Below, one piece after another: positions 56,319-64,000 of a stretch of 64,000 nucleotides of DNA (position 1 is the first letter of the stretch; the number at the start of each line of letters is the position of its first letter). The notes beneath the pieces were generated by a model, which was not told the origin of the DNA, did no database searches, and saw only the letters and a list, made by a program, of their open reading frames with translations. The stretch comes from Cohnella pontilimi (GTDB lineage: Bacteria; Bacillota; Bacilli; Paenibacillales; Paenibacillaceae). The position numbers and the translations under genes were made by a program. The stretch lies in assembly GCF_005049045.1 (NCBI RefSeq), contig NZ_SUPK01000005.1, forward strand, positions 1 to 64,000, written 5' to 3'.

Positions 56319-58334
56319 ATGAATACGACGGGAAAACGATTGTTTCGGTATGCCCTGCACTACAAGAAACCGATTATCGCAGCGCTTGTGCTGCTCGCTC
56401 TCGCGGTGTGCGCGGAGCTGGTCGGACCGATTTACGCCAAAAAAATGATCGACGTTCATATCATGGGGATCCAAAAGCCCTGGTACGAAACGCAAGAGAA
56501 CGGGCCGTTCGTTGTCCCCTACAAAGGGAAACATTATATCCGGCAAGATCATGCCGACGGCGGGCAGTCCGGCAAAGAAGTTCGCATTTTTCAGATCAGC
56601 CGGTCTTATTATTTCGTCAATGAACCAGTACCAGACATTAGCCCGAAAAAGGTAGAGAACGGCAGGCTGATCGTCGGCGAAAGTGATCAAGCGGTATCTT
56701 ACCCGGCCGTTAAATTGTCCAACGTGGAAGCGTACGCCTTTTATAAGCCGGAATTTCCGGGATTAATTTCTCTGGCGTTCACGTATTTCGCATTTTTGCT
56801 GGTGGGAGCGGCTCTCGCATATGGACAGCGGTATTTGCTGCAGGTATCGGCGAACCGGATCATCCGGCGCATGCGGAACGATATCTTCGCTCATATTCAG
56901 CGTCTGCCCGTGCGTTACTTCGATAACTTGCCTGCGGGAAAAGTGGTAGCGAGGGTCACCAATGATACCGAGTCCATCAAGGAGCTCTATGTAACGGTTC
57001 TGGCCAACTTCTTCTCCGGAATCATCTTTATTGTGGCCATTCTGGGGGCGTTGTTCGTGCTGGATTGGCGCCTTGCCGTGATCTCGATTCCAATGGTGCC
57101 GATTCTGTACTTCTGGATCGTGATTTACCGGAAGTTTGCGGCCCACTTTAATCACGTCATTCGCTCACGACTTAGTGATATTAACGGCATGATCAACGAG
57201 TCCATCAATGGCATGACGATTATTCAGGCGTTTCGCCGGGAAAAGCAGATAGAAACCGAATTTGCCGAGCTGAACGACGATTACTTCCGGCACCGTAACA
57301 AATTGCTCCGGCTCAATTCGTTCATGTCGTGGAACCTCGTAAACGTATTCCGGAACCTCTTTTTCCTTATTGGAATCTGGATGTTTGCGGGCAGCTGGCT
57401 CGGTCCGGTGTTATCCGTCGGTATGCTGTATGCGTTCATCGATTACATCGGCCGTATGATGCAGCCGATCGTCGGGATTGTGAACCAGTTGGCTAACCTG
57501 GAGACGGCTCGCGTGTCTGCTGAGCGAGTGTTCCAGTTGCTAGACGAAGAGGGCGTGGAAGTATCCGAAGATCGTTTGGCAAGGTATAAGGGGAATGTCC
57601 GATTCGAGGATGTATCGTTTGCGTACAAAGAGGGCGAAGATGTACTGAAAAACATCACCTTCAGCGCCCGCCAAGGGGAAACGGTGGCGCTTGTCGGCCA
57701 TACCGGATCGGGCAAAAGCTCCATTCTCAATCTGCTGTTCCGCTTCTACGACGTGGAACGCGGCACGATTTCGATCGATGGTACGGACATTCGGGATATT
57801 TCGAAACAGGAACTGCGCCAACACATGGGTATCGTGCTTCAGGACCCATTCTTGTTTACCGGCACGATCGCTTCTAACGTTAGCCTGAGTGATCCATCCA
57901 TTAGCCGGGAGAAAGTGGAGCAGGCGCTCCGTGATGTAGGCGCATATGAAATGTTCATGCAGTTTCCGGAAGGTATTGATGAACCGGTCATCGAAAAAGG
58001 CAGCACTTTGTCCGCGGGCCAGCGCCAGCTGATCTCCTTCGCGCGTGCGCTCGCATTCGATCCGGCCATCTTGATTCTCGACGAGGCAACCGCCAGCATC
58101 GACACCGAGACGGAATCGATCATTCAGCAAGCGCTGGATGTGCTGAAGCGAGGGCGGACGACGTTCGTGATCGCCCACCGTCTGTCCACAATTCGGGCGG
58201 CAGACCAGATCCTGGTTCTCGATCGCGGACGCATCGTGGAGCGCGGCAACCACGACGAGCTGATGGAGCGCGGCGGTAAATACTACGCAATGTACCAGCT
58301 TCAGCAAGGCGGCGCAGTTGGCGTCGGCGCATAA
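56319..58334 (+). CDS. bmrD: Heterodimeric ABC exporter subunit, BmrD/YheH-like
   Basis: This 671-residue half-transporter has a roughly 100-residue extracytoplasmic insertion between spans 1 and 2 (residues 48-145), as in BmrD/YheH (about 673 residues). The nucleotide-binding domain has Walker A GHTGSGKSS, a Walker B ILILDEATASID with the catalytic Glu, and a degenerate signature LSAGQRQL. Together with the partner this gives one competent and one degenerate ATP site. Multidrug export is inferred from family. It begins 27 bp after the bmrC-like gene. Confidence 0.93.
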   Translation: MNTTGKRLFRYALHYKKPIIAALVLLALAVCAELVGPIYAKKMIDVHIMGIQKPWYETQENGPFVVPYKGKHYIRQDHADGGQSGKEVRIFQISRSYYFVNEPVPDISPKKVENGRLIVGESDQAVSYPAVKLSNVEAYAFYKPEFPGLISLAFTYFAFLLVGAALAYGQRYLLQVSANRIIRRMRNDIFAHIQRLPVRYFDNLPAGKVVARVTNDTESIKELYVTVLANFFSGIIFIVAILGALFVLDWRLAVISIPMVPILYFWIVIYRKFAAHFNHVIRSRLSDINGMINESINGMTIIQAFRREKQIETEFAELNDDYFRHRNKLLRLNSFMSWNLVNVFRNLFFLIGIWMFAGSWLGPVLSVGMLYAFIDYIGRMMQPIVGIVNQLANLETARVSAERVFQLLDEEGVEVSEDRLARYKGNVRFEDVSFAYKEGEDVLKNITFSARQGETVALVGHTGSGKSSILNLLFRFYDVERGTISIDGTDIRDISKQELRQHMGIVLQDPFLFTGTIASNVSLSDPSISREKVEQALRDVGAYEMFMQFPEGIDEPVIEKGSTLSAGQRQLISFARALAFDPAILILDEATASIDTETESIIQQALDVLKRGRTTFVIAHRLSTIRAADQILVLDRGRIVERGNHDELMERGGKYYAMYQLQQGGAVGVGA

Positions 58335-58355
58335 GCGGGCTCACGTAAACAAAAC

Positions 58356-58396
58356 AAGACACTTTACCTCCTCGAAGGGGTAAGGTGTCTTTTTTG
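58356..58396 (+). terminator. Terminator after ABC operon
   Basis: AAGACACTTTACC (58356-58368) pairs with GGTAAGGTGTCTT (58379-58391), with a wobble, followed by TTTTTG. Confidence 0.92.
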
Positions 58397-58425
58397 TGCG
58401 TTGTGAAGGTATCTCGAAAATCTTT

Positions 58426-58508
58426 CCTTTATCGTTATCCCTGTCGCTCAGGTTATAGGGTTTCGTTTCGCGAAAAACTTTCCTTTACCGCTATCCCGCT
58501 CGCTCAGG
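58426..58508 (-). repeat. Dispersed 25-bp repeat, copies 5-6
   Basis: Two copies read on the minus strand at 58426-58452 and 58482-58508, 56 bp apart (CCTGAGCGACAGGGATAACG and CCTGAGCGAGCGGGATAGCG, each followed by a TAAAGG-type end). They face the plus-oriented copies that follow. Confidence 0.85.
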
Positions 58509-58566
58509 CACTGAGATCCCGCTCCGTACAAGGGTTTTGAGAATAGAGGGTCATGTTTGCCGGCTG

Positions 58567-58762
58567 CTGAGTGAAGGGGATACCGATAAAGCGAGAGTAA
58601 AAAAGATATGCCGTTCCTCGAATCTGAGCGAAGGGGATACCGGTAAAGTGTGAACAAAAAGGTGATACCGCAACTCGAATCTGAGCGAAGGGGATACCGG
58701 TAAAGTGTGAACAAAAAAGTGATACCGCAGCTCGGTTCTGAGCGAAGGGGATATCGGCAAAG
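58567..58762 (+). repeat. Dispersed repeat, copies 7-10, 57-bp period
   Basis: Copies start at 58567, 58624, 58681 and 58738, exactly 57 bp apart. The two middle 57-bp units are nearly identical across their whole length, including the 32-bp intervening part. The core reads CTGAGCGAAGGGGATACCGG, TAAAG. Frames through the array encode a 19-residue periodic peptide, but no ribosome site or start supports a gene. This and copies 5-6 fill the 469-bp gap before the DUF1992 gene. Confidence 0.92.
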
Positions 58763-58803
58763 GGAACACGAGGCAAAGAGGAGTATTGGAGGCACGAGTC
58801 GAC

Positions 58804-59181
58804 TTATTCGTCTGTCATCTTTTTCAGGATTTGCTGCTCGTAATCGAGAAACGCGCCGGAACTGTGCCACCCGCGGTCGGACATCAAGGTTTGATAACGG
58901 ACTTTTTTCATGGACAGCTCTTTGCGGAGCATGGTGCGCTCAGTTTCGTCACGGCAGGCGGCAATCAGGTCGCTTAGAGTAACCATATCTTTGCGCAGCT
59001 GCATCTCTTCGGGGAGTGCGCCGGCGTTTTTGAGTACTTTGTAGGCCATTCGTAATTCATCGGGGACCATGGCGTCATCTTCGGGTGGAAGCGGTTTGCC
59101 CGCACCCGGCAAATTGTCGAATTCCCCTTTGCGGATGGCTTCGCGAATTTTTTCGTCGGCGATGGAAGCAAACCAATTCAT
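58804..59181 (-). CDS. DUF1992 (DnaJ-associated) family protein
   Basis: This 125-residue protein begins MNWFASIADEKIREAIRKGE, then FDNLPGAGKPLPPEDD, the DUF1992 signature, followed by a helical C-terminal half rich in Glu/Arg. Family members sometimes accompany DnaJ domains; the function is unknown. The ATG at 59181 is supported by GGGAGAGGA; a longer reading to 59334 has no such site. Minus strand, head-on to the fork. Confidence 0.88.
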   Translation of the reverse strand: MNWFASIADEKIREAIRKGEFDNLPGAGKPLPPEDDAMVPDELRMAYKVLKNAGALPEEMQLRKDMVTLSDLIAACRDETERTMLRKELSMKKVRYQTLMSDRGWHSSGAFLDYEQQILKKMTDE

Positions 59182-59349
59182 GGAGTGATCCTCTCCCTGC
59201 CAATATAACGGCCTTGGTGTTGTTTTCATTGTAACATAGCCGACGAAAGTGATTGTGAGCGATAAATGGACCAGGACGCGAAAAGTAAAAATTTCGTGCG
59301 GTACTGTGATAATGGTTCTCACTTTTGGCCACAATAAGTGACGGAAGAG

Positions 59350-59371
59350 GAAAGACGGCCCAACCGGGCCG
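59350..59371 (-). terminator. Terminator after DUF1540 gene
   Basis: CGGCCC (59356-59361) pairs with GGGCCG (59366-59371), and the minus-strand tail TCTTTCCTCTT is T-rich. Confidence 0.6.
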
Positions 59372-59391
59372 CCCCTGAGCTTAATGCGTCG

Positions 59392-59547
59392 TTAAATTTT
59401 CGGCTCGAACGTTTTACAGTCGGTTTCTTCGGAATGGGAAGCCTGCTTGTTGTGCCTGTTCACTACATAGATAGAAGAGGCATTGCATTTATTGCCGGAA
59501 CCCCAGTATTTGCAGGAGTTTACTTCGCACAGCACGTCTTTGGCCAT
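59392..59547 (-). CDS. DUF1540 small cysteine-rich protein
   Basis: This 51-residue protein reads MAKDVLCEVNSCKYWGSG, then NKCNASSIYVVN and DCKTFEPKI. Four cysteines in the pattern C-x4-C-x8-C with a late C fit DUF1540, probably a metal-binding domain. AGGAGGTGATGTCC precedes the ATG with good spacing. It was located by translating the minus strand directly, and its own terminator follows. Confidence 0.85.
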   Translation of the reverse strand: MAKDVLCEVNSCKYWGSGNKCNASSIYVVNRHNKQASHSEETDCKTFEPKI

Positions 59548-59609
59548 TTTGGACATCACCTCCTAGCGTTAGGATGGGCGTATTCCTTGGTCCTTTATAC
59601 GTGTGTCCA

Positions 59610-59651
59610 AAAACCCGCAAACCCGTTTCCCGACGGCGATTAGCGGGTTTT
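59610..59651. repeat. Hairpin between divergent genes
   Basis: AAAACCCGC (59610-59618) pairs with GCGGGTTTT (59643-59651). T-rich flanks exist on both strands, yet no gene runs into it from either side, as the DUF1540 and helicase genes diverge here. Confidence 0.5.
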
Positions 59652-59739
59652 GTCATGAAGGGCGGCGAATTCCGGTTGCATAGATATGGTACGATAGGAA
59701 AAGTGCTAAGAAACGGACATATACGGATGGGGTGCTCGG

Positions 59740-61101
59740 ATGACAGATTTTCGTGAACTTGGGGTCGGAGAAGAAAGGGCTGCTTTGCTGCGCCGAATGG
59801 GGATCACTTCCCCGACATCGATACAGGAGAAGGCGATACCGCTCATTTTGCAGGGCAAAGATGTGATCGGACAAGCGCAGACGGGAACGGGAAAAACGCT
59901 GGCGTTCGTTCTGCCCATGCTGGAGCGGCTGGATCCTTCGTTTCCTCATGTTCAAGGGTTAGTTGTGAGCCCGACACGAGAGCTTGCAATCCAGATAACG
60001 GAGGAAGTGAAAAAGCTGACGGCCGGCTCGGATTTTCGCGTGCTGGCCGTCTACGGCGGCCAAGACGTCGAAGCTCAGCTGCATAAGCTGCAAAGAAGCA
60101 TGCACGTCATCGTCTGCACGCCCGGACGTTTGCTCGATCACCTGCGGAGGGAAACGATCGACTTGTCGCACGTGAAGATGCTGGTTCTCGACGAGGCCGA
60201 TCAAATGCTGCACATGGGATTTTTGAATGAGGTGGAGGAAATCCTGCGGGCGGTGCCGTATAAGCGGCAATCGATGCTTTTCTCGGCCACGATGCCGGCC
60301 AACGTGCGCGAACTGGCCACCCGCCTCATGCGGGATCCGGTGGAGATCACCGTCAAAGAGCGGCAAGTGACCGTAAAAGATATCGAGCAGTGGGCGGTGG
60401 AGACGACCGATCGTACGAAGCAATCGGCGTTGATGAAGCTGATTGACGAGCAGAACCCATACTTGGCGATGATCTTCTGCCGGACGAAAAGGCGCGCGAG
60501 TACGCTGAATCAGGCTTTGCAGGAGTCGGGGTACAATTCGGACGAGCTGCATGGTGATTTGTCACAGTCGAAGCGGGAGCAGGTGATGGCAAAATTCCGC
60601 CAGGCGAAGCTTCAACTGCTCGTCGCCACAGATGTTGCGGCCCGAGGAATCGATGTAGAAGGCGTCACGCACGTATTCAACTATGATATCCCGCATGACG
60701 TGGAAAGCTACATTCACCGGATTGGCCGCACGGGACGTGCAGGAGCCGCCGGACGTGCAATTACATTCGTCGCGCCAAGAGACAAACCCGAGCTGGCTAT
60801 GATCGAGAATGGGATCGGCATGGCGATGAAGCGGGTGAGAATGGAAGGAACAGCGGGCGGACAGGGAGGTCGCGAGGAACTCCGGAGCAAGCCTTCCAAT
60901 GAACGCCGCGATGAACACGGACAAGGTCGCAGCGGGGGCAGAAGAGGAGCGGCCGGCAAGCCGCAACGCGGACAAAGCGGCCGCCCGCAGAACAATCGCC
61001 CGGGATTGCCGGTTCGAGGGGGCGGAAACGCAGGCGGACGCACGGCTGGAGACCGCGGAAAAAAGTCGCCCATCCGCTCGCAGAGAAATAAATCACGTTG
61101 A
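59740..61101 (+). CDS. DEAD-box RNA helicase
   Basis: This 453-residue protein has the Q motif ([14 protein letters not shown]), motif [38 protein letters not shown], the [14 protein letters not shown] block and [10 protein letters not shown]. The C-terminal 85 residues are Arg/Gly/Gln-rich (RGG-like), typical of cold-shock and ribosome-assembly helicases such as CshA. The RNA target is unknown. GGGGTG lies about 8 bp upstream of the ATG. Single gene with its own terminator. Confidence 0.95.
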   Translation: MTDFRELGVGEERAALLRRMGITSPTSIQEKAIPLILQGKDVIGQAQTGTGKTLAFVLPMLERLDPSFPHVQGLVVSPTRELAIQITEEVKKLTAGSDFRVLAVYGGQDVEAQLHKLQRSMHVIVCTPGRLLDHLRRETIDLSHVKMLVLDEADQMLHMGFLNEVEEILRAVPYKRQSMLFSATMPANVRELATRLMRDPVEITVKERQVTVKDIEQWAVETTDRTKQSALMKLIDEQNPYLAMIFCRTKRRASTLNQALQESGYNSDELHGDLSQSKREQVMAKFRQAKLQLLVATDVAARGIDVEGVTHVFNYDIPHDVESYIHRIGRTGRAGAAGRAITFVAPRDKPELAMIENGIGMAMKRVRMEGTAGGQGGREELRSKPSNERRDEHGQGRSGGRRGAAGKPQRGQSGRPQNNRPGLPVRGGGNAGGRTAGDRGKKSPIRSQRNKSR

Positions 61102-61106
61102 ACAAG

Positions 61107-61138
61107 AAGCCAGTGCCGCATTCGGCACTGGCTTTTAA
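61107..61138 (+). terminator. Terminator after helicase gene
   Basis: AAGCCAGTGCCG (61107-61118) pairs perfectly with CGGCACTGGCTT (61123-61134) around CATT, followed by TTAAC. Confidence 0.9.
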
Positions 61139-61207
61139 CATCCATTTTACAATCGCATGGTACGCTAGACTTACCGAAATTTACTAACGACACAAGGGGC
61201 CGCTGCC

Positions 61208-62920
61208 ATGATCAGAAACCGGAATGTGAAAGGAAAGCTTCTGCTCGGATTCAGCGTTGTTATTTTACTTTTTAGCGCAGCGATCACTTATTCCGTGTTT
61301 TTCATGACCGGTCTTCGTTCATTAACCGATGAACAAACCCGTCGTGTCGCAGATCAAATAATGGTTCAGGATCTGAAAAACGAAGTGGGACTGCTCTACG
61401 GCGACCAAGCCAATGTCATGATGAGACAAAGCAGCACCGCTGCAGAAGGTTTAAAGAAACATCAGAAAAATTTCCTCAATTTGGTTGATCAAGTCGCTTC
61501 CGCAGCTGAAACGGCTGAACAAAAAACGTGGGTTCAGCAGCTGAAATCAGCGGCCGGCAGTTATTCATCGAACATCGACGCCGTCCTGGAGGTTTACAAC
61601 AAAAGGACATCTCTCGGCAACGGGGAAAAGAACGACCTTTTTATGAAACTTAACGATGACGCGGCACTGTATATCCAAATGATCCATGCGCCGTTGGATC
61701 GTTTGGCCGCCTTCTATGTCGCAGCATATGACGATTTAAACAACCGGTTGACCAGCCAAGGGAAGCTTGCGATTCAAATGTCCGTGGCCGTAAGCGCAGC
61801 GGCAGCTATTCTGGCCATCCTCATCTCCTTCGCAATAGGCAGGCTCATTGGCCGCCCGCTCGTCCTATTGGCAAATTCCGCCAAACATATCGCTCAAGGA
61901 GATTTGAGCCGGAGTATACCCATCCGGCCATCGAAAGATGAAATCGGCATGTTGGCGCAAAGTTTCGATGAAATGACCGCCAGCTTAAAGCAGCTGCTAA
62001 GAGAAGTGGACGCAAGTTCCAGACAAGTAGCGGCTTCCTCTCAAGAACTAGCCTCAAGCGCCGATCAATCCGCCCTCGGCAGCCGGCAGGTTGCGTCAGC
62101 GATGACCGGAGTTGCCGCCGGTGCGGAAACGCAGGGACAAGCGGCGGTCGAAATGGTTCGGGCTGTGGAGGAGATGGCAGCGGGCGTGCAGAAAATCGCA
62201 GACACTTCCTCGTCGATCGCCGGAGTGTCCGAGGATACCGCCGTCAAGGCGCAAGCCGGCAATGAATCCCTTCACAGGGTCATGCACCAGATGGAGAATA
62301 TTCAGTCCTCAGTGGAACGACAGGTTGCCGTTGTTACGAAACTGAAATTGAACTCCGAGGCCATCGGCAATATCACAGCCACGATGAGTGATATTGCCGG
62401 ACGTACGAATATTTTGGCTTTAAATGCGGGTATCGAAGCCGCTCGCGCAGGCGAACAGGGCAAGGGATTTACGGTGGTGGCGGCGGAAGTCCGGAAGCTG
62501 GCCGAACAATCCGCAGAGTCGGCTAGGCAAATCGCAGACCTGATTGAGGCCATCCGCGAGGAAATCTCTCTGACCGTGGATGCCATGAACGAAAGCAGTC
62601 GTGAAGTGCGCCTTGGTATGGAGAGGGCGGAGGAAACCGGCTTGGCGTTCCGGCTTATCGTGAGCTCCGTGGATCAGGTAACCGCCGAGATACAGGAAAT
62701 GTCCGAAGTCGTCGATCAGTTATCCGCCGGTTCCGAAGAAGTCGCTTCATCCGTTTCGGCTCTGGCCGAAATCGCAAAAGAGACTGCCCGCTCTACGCAA
62801 AATGTGGCAGCCAGCACGGAGCAGCAGTTAGCGATTATGGATGAAGTGGCCCGCTCCTCCGTACTCTTGAGCGGACTTTCGCAGTCCCTTCATACAGCTA
62901 TCGAGAGGTTTAAGGTATAA
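61208..62920 (+). CDS. Methyl-accepting chemotaxis protein
   Basis: This 570-residue receptor has a first span ([22 protein letters not shown]), a helical extracytoplasmic sensor of about 155 residues and a second span near 190-215. HAMP ([23 protein letters not shown]) follows, then a signalling domain with the hairpin tip [25 protein letters not shown]. It reports a ligand to the CheA/CheW array; the ligand is unknown. The flanking genes are unrelated to motility. A terminator follows. Confidence 0.95.
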   Translation: MIRNRNVKGKLLLGFSVVILLFSAAITYSVFFMTGLRSLTDEQTRRVADQIMVQDLKNEVGLLYGDQANVMMRQSSTAAEGLKKHQKNFLNLVDQVASAAETAEQKTWVQQLKSAAGSYSSNIDAVLEVYNKRTSLGNGEKNDLFMKLNDDAALYIQMIHAPLDRLAAFYVAAYDDLNNRLTSQGKLAIQMSVAVSAAAAILAILISFAIGRLIGRPLVLLANSAKHIAQGDLSRSIPIRPSKDEIGMLAQSFDEMTASLKQLLREVDASSRQVAASSQELASSADQSALGSRQVASAMTGVAAGAETQGQAAVEMVRAVEEMAAGVQKIADTSSSIAGVSEDTAVKAQAGNESLHRVMHQMENIQSSVERQVAVVTKLKLNSEAIGNITATMSDIAGRTNILALNAGIEAARAGEQGKGFTVVAAEVRKLAEQSAESARQIADLIEAIREEISLTVDAMNESSREVRLGMERAEETGLAFRLIVSSVDQVTAEIQEMSEVVDQLSAGSEEVASSVSALAEIAKETARSTQNVAASTEQQLAIMDEVARSSVLLSGLSQSLHTAIERFKV

Positions 62921-62961
62921 GTAAAAGCGTGCGGCGCAGCATAATTGACGCAATCTTTCTT

Positions 62962-62997
62962 AACCCGGCTTCTTCCATTGGAAGGGCCGGGTTTTTG
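62962..62997 (+). terminator. Terminator after MCP gene
   Basis: AACCCGGC (62962-62969) with inner CTTCC/GGAAG pairs with GCCGGGTT, followed by TTTGG. Confidence 0.8.
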
Positions 62998-63060
62998 GTT
63001 CCTTCGCGCGTTGTGCTACCATAAAAACAGCCAGGCATAGAAACGGAGAGATTACTGAAC

Positions 63061-63279
63061 ATGGCAGGAAGCGGAAAAATACGAAGCGATGTACGTCCCG
63101 GGCTGGAAGTCGATATCGTGCTCAAAAAGGATCAGCGAACCGGCGTCACCACGCGCGGAATTGTGAAAGATATTTTGACGAACTCACCGACCCATCCGCA
63201 CGGCATTAAGGTGCGGCTGCAGGATGGACAGGTTGGCCGTGTCCAAGCGATCATCGGCCCGGGCGGAGGAAACGCCTGA
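63061..63279 (+). CDS. YwbE family protein
   Basis: This 72-residue protein reads [54 protein letters not shown], the pattern of YwbE (DUF2196). Its function is unknown; a small beta-barrel is likely. It starts after a weak GAGAG site and its stop shares one base with the start of rlmH. Confidence 0.9.
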   Translation: MAGSGKIRSDVRPGLEVDIVLKKDQRTGVTTRGIVKDILTNSPTHPHGIKVRLQDGQVGRVQAIIGPGGGNA

Positions 63280-63758
63280 TGCAGATCCAGATTGTTTGCG
63301 TCGGCAAACTGAAGGAAAAATACTGGACGGGCGCGATAGACGAATACGCCAAACGTCTCGGACCGCTCGCCCGTCTAGACATCCGCGAGCTGCCGGACGA
63401 AAAAACGCCCGACTCCATGAGTCCGGCGGAAGAAGAACTGGCCAAAACGCGCGAAGGCGAGCGTATCCTCGCATCGCTCAAGCCGGACGCCCACGTAATC
63501 GCACTGGCCATCGACGGCGAAACGTGGACGAGCGAGCAGCTTGCCGCCCACCTCGAGCGGCAAGCCGTCTACGGCGGCGGTTCCGTCGCCTTCATCATCG
63601 GCGGCTCGCTTGGGCTCGCGCCTACCGTCCTCGCCCGTGCCGACAAGCGTCTCTCCTTCGGCCGCATGACCTACCCGCACCAATTGATGCGGGTCATATT
63701 GCTTGAGCAGATTTATCGGGCATTTAAGATTAATCGGGGTGAACCTTATCACAAGTAA
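63279..63758 (+). CDS. rlmH: 23S rRNA pseudouridine-1915 methyltransferase RlmH
   Basis: This 159-residue SPOUT methyltransferase modifies pseudouridine 1915 of 23S rRNA. Motifs are [14 protein letters not shown] at the N-terminus, [16 protein letters not shown], the knot loop FIIGGSLGL and the conserved C-terminus [15 protein letters not shown]...[14 protein letters not shown]. Overlaps the YwbE-like gene by one base. In Bacilli rlmH also lies in the yyc region near walJ-htrA. Confidence 0.98.
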   Translation: MQIQIVCVGKLKEKYWTGAIDEYAKRLGPLARLDIRELPDEKTPDSMSPAEEELAKTREGERILASLKPDAHVIALAIDGETWTSEQLAAHLERQAVYGGGSVAFIIGGSLGLAPTVLARADKRLSFGRMTYPHQLMRVILLEQIYRAFKINRGEPYHK

Positions 63759-63872
63759 GGCGAAAAATTCTTTAGTACTGTACGGAAGTGACAAAGCGCG
63801 TTTTCTCAAAGAACTCATGCATTTGATGTTGCCAGTTCGTGGTTGGATACAAGCGGGCAGGCCATTAAGCCG

Positions 63873-64000
63873 TTACCCCGGAGCCCGGCTGGAACGCTCC
63901 GTTACACCTTGGATAAAGGACTGCAATTCGGCAATGAATACCTTTGCTCCTTGCCCCATAAACTTGTCCTTCCGATACATGATGCAGATATCCTGGCTAG
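63873..64000 (-). CDS. Probable LysR-family regulator, C-terminal end (cut by window edge)
   Basis: The minus strand encodes about 42 residues ending at a TAA: SQDICIMYRKDKFMGQGAKV, then FIAELQSFIQGVTERSSRAPG. This resembles the last strand and helix of a LysR-type effector domain. The rest of the gene lies beyond the window. The 114 bp between rlmH and this stop hold no gene that I can see. Confidence 0.55.
   Translation of the reverse strand, partial: SQDICIMYRKDKFMGQGAKVFIAELQSFIQGVTERSSRAPG

Noticed and set aside
58567..58762. CRISPR array
   Set aside because: Repeats of about 25 bp at 57-bp spacing look CRISPR-like, but the intervening parts are near-identical rather than unique, the repeats vary, there are only four in the run, and no cas genes are present.
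58448..58870. Minus-strand frame encoding a 19-residue periodic peptide
   Set aside because: It is produced by the 57-bp repeat period, overlaps the 3' end of the DUF1992 gene in another frame, and lacks a ribosome site.

Overview
The window reads as the replication-origin region of a spore-forming, moderately GC-rich Gram-positive bacterium of the Paenibacillaceae type (Paenibacillus/Cohnella-like). The grounds are the Bacillus-like gene order around dnaA, a GyrB without the Gram-negative insertion, a lipoprotein YidC/SpoIIIJ, the spore protein YyaC, the Noc/ParA/ParB cluster, WalRKHIJ and a BmrC/BmrD-type exporter. Assignments come from reading the sequence only; no database search was run.

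Left arm (1-11.6 kb). Most genes are on the minus strand, co-directional with a fork leaving the origin leftwards: dnaA, dnaN, yaaA, recF, remB, gyrB, gyrA, an HD-GYP protein, then the promoter and 5' end of a 16S rRNA gene. One ATP-grasp (YheC/D-type) gene lies head-on between gyrB and gyrA.

Origin (10.1-12.1 kb). The origin is bipartite. One DnaA-box cluster lies upstream of dnaA. A second lies between dnaA and dnaN and has box, GC cluster, TAG-type trios and AT-rich segment in the order of a basal unwinding module.

Right arm near the origin (12.1-25.1 kb). Plus-strand genes rpmH, rnpA, yidC, jag, mnmE, mnmG, rsmG, noc, parA and parB are followed by a cysteine-desulfurase-like gene, DUF4446, MscS and DUF951 genes and tRNA-Ser(CGA). 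Three parS sites are present, two downstream of rsmG and one inside parB.

Middle (25.1-50.5 kb). rpsF-ssb-rpsR; a DedA-PAP2 fusion with an apparently dead phosphatase domain; LytR-CpsA-Psr, CBS and amidohydrolase genes; DUF2232-gdpP-rplI-dnaB; purA with a PurR-type operator; an RND exporter; the walR-walK-walH-walI-walJ operon; and HtrA. A compact structured-RNA candidate sits between the tRNA and a YjzC-like gene.

Accessory stretch (50.5-59.6 kb). A degenerate IS1595-like transposase, two arrays of a roughly 25-bp dispersed repeat, a CorA-like/TrkA-C membrane gene pair, and a heterodimeric ABC exporter behind a short leader ORF and tandem terminators resembling ribosome-mediated attenuation of bmrCD. 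DUF1992 and DUF1540 genes follow.

Right end (59.7-64 kb). DEAD-box helicase, methyl-accepting chemotaxis protein, YwbE-like protein, rlmH and the 3' end of a probable LysR gene cut by the window edge.
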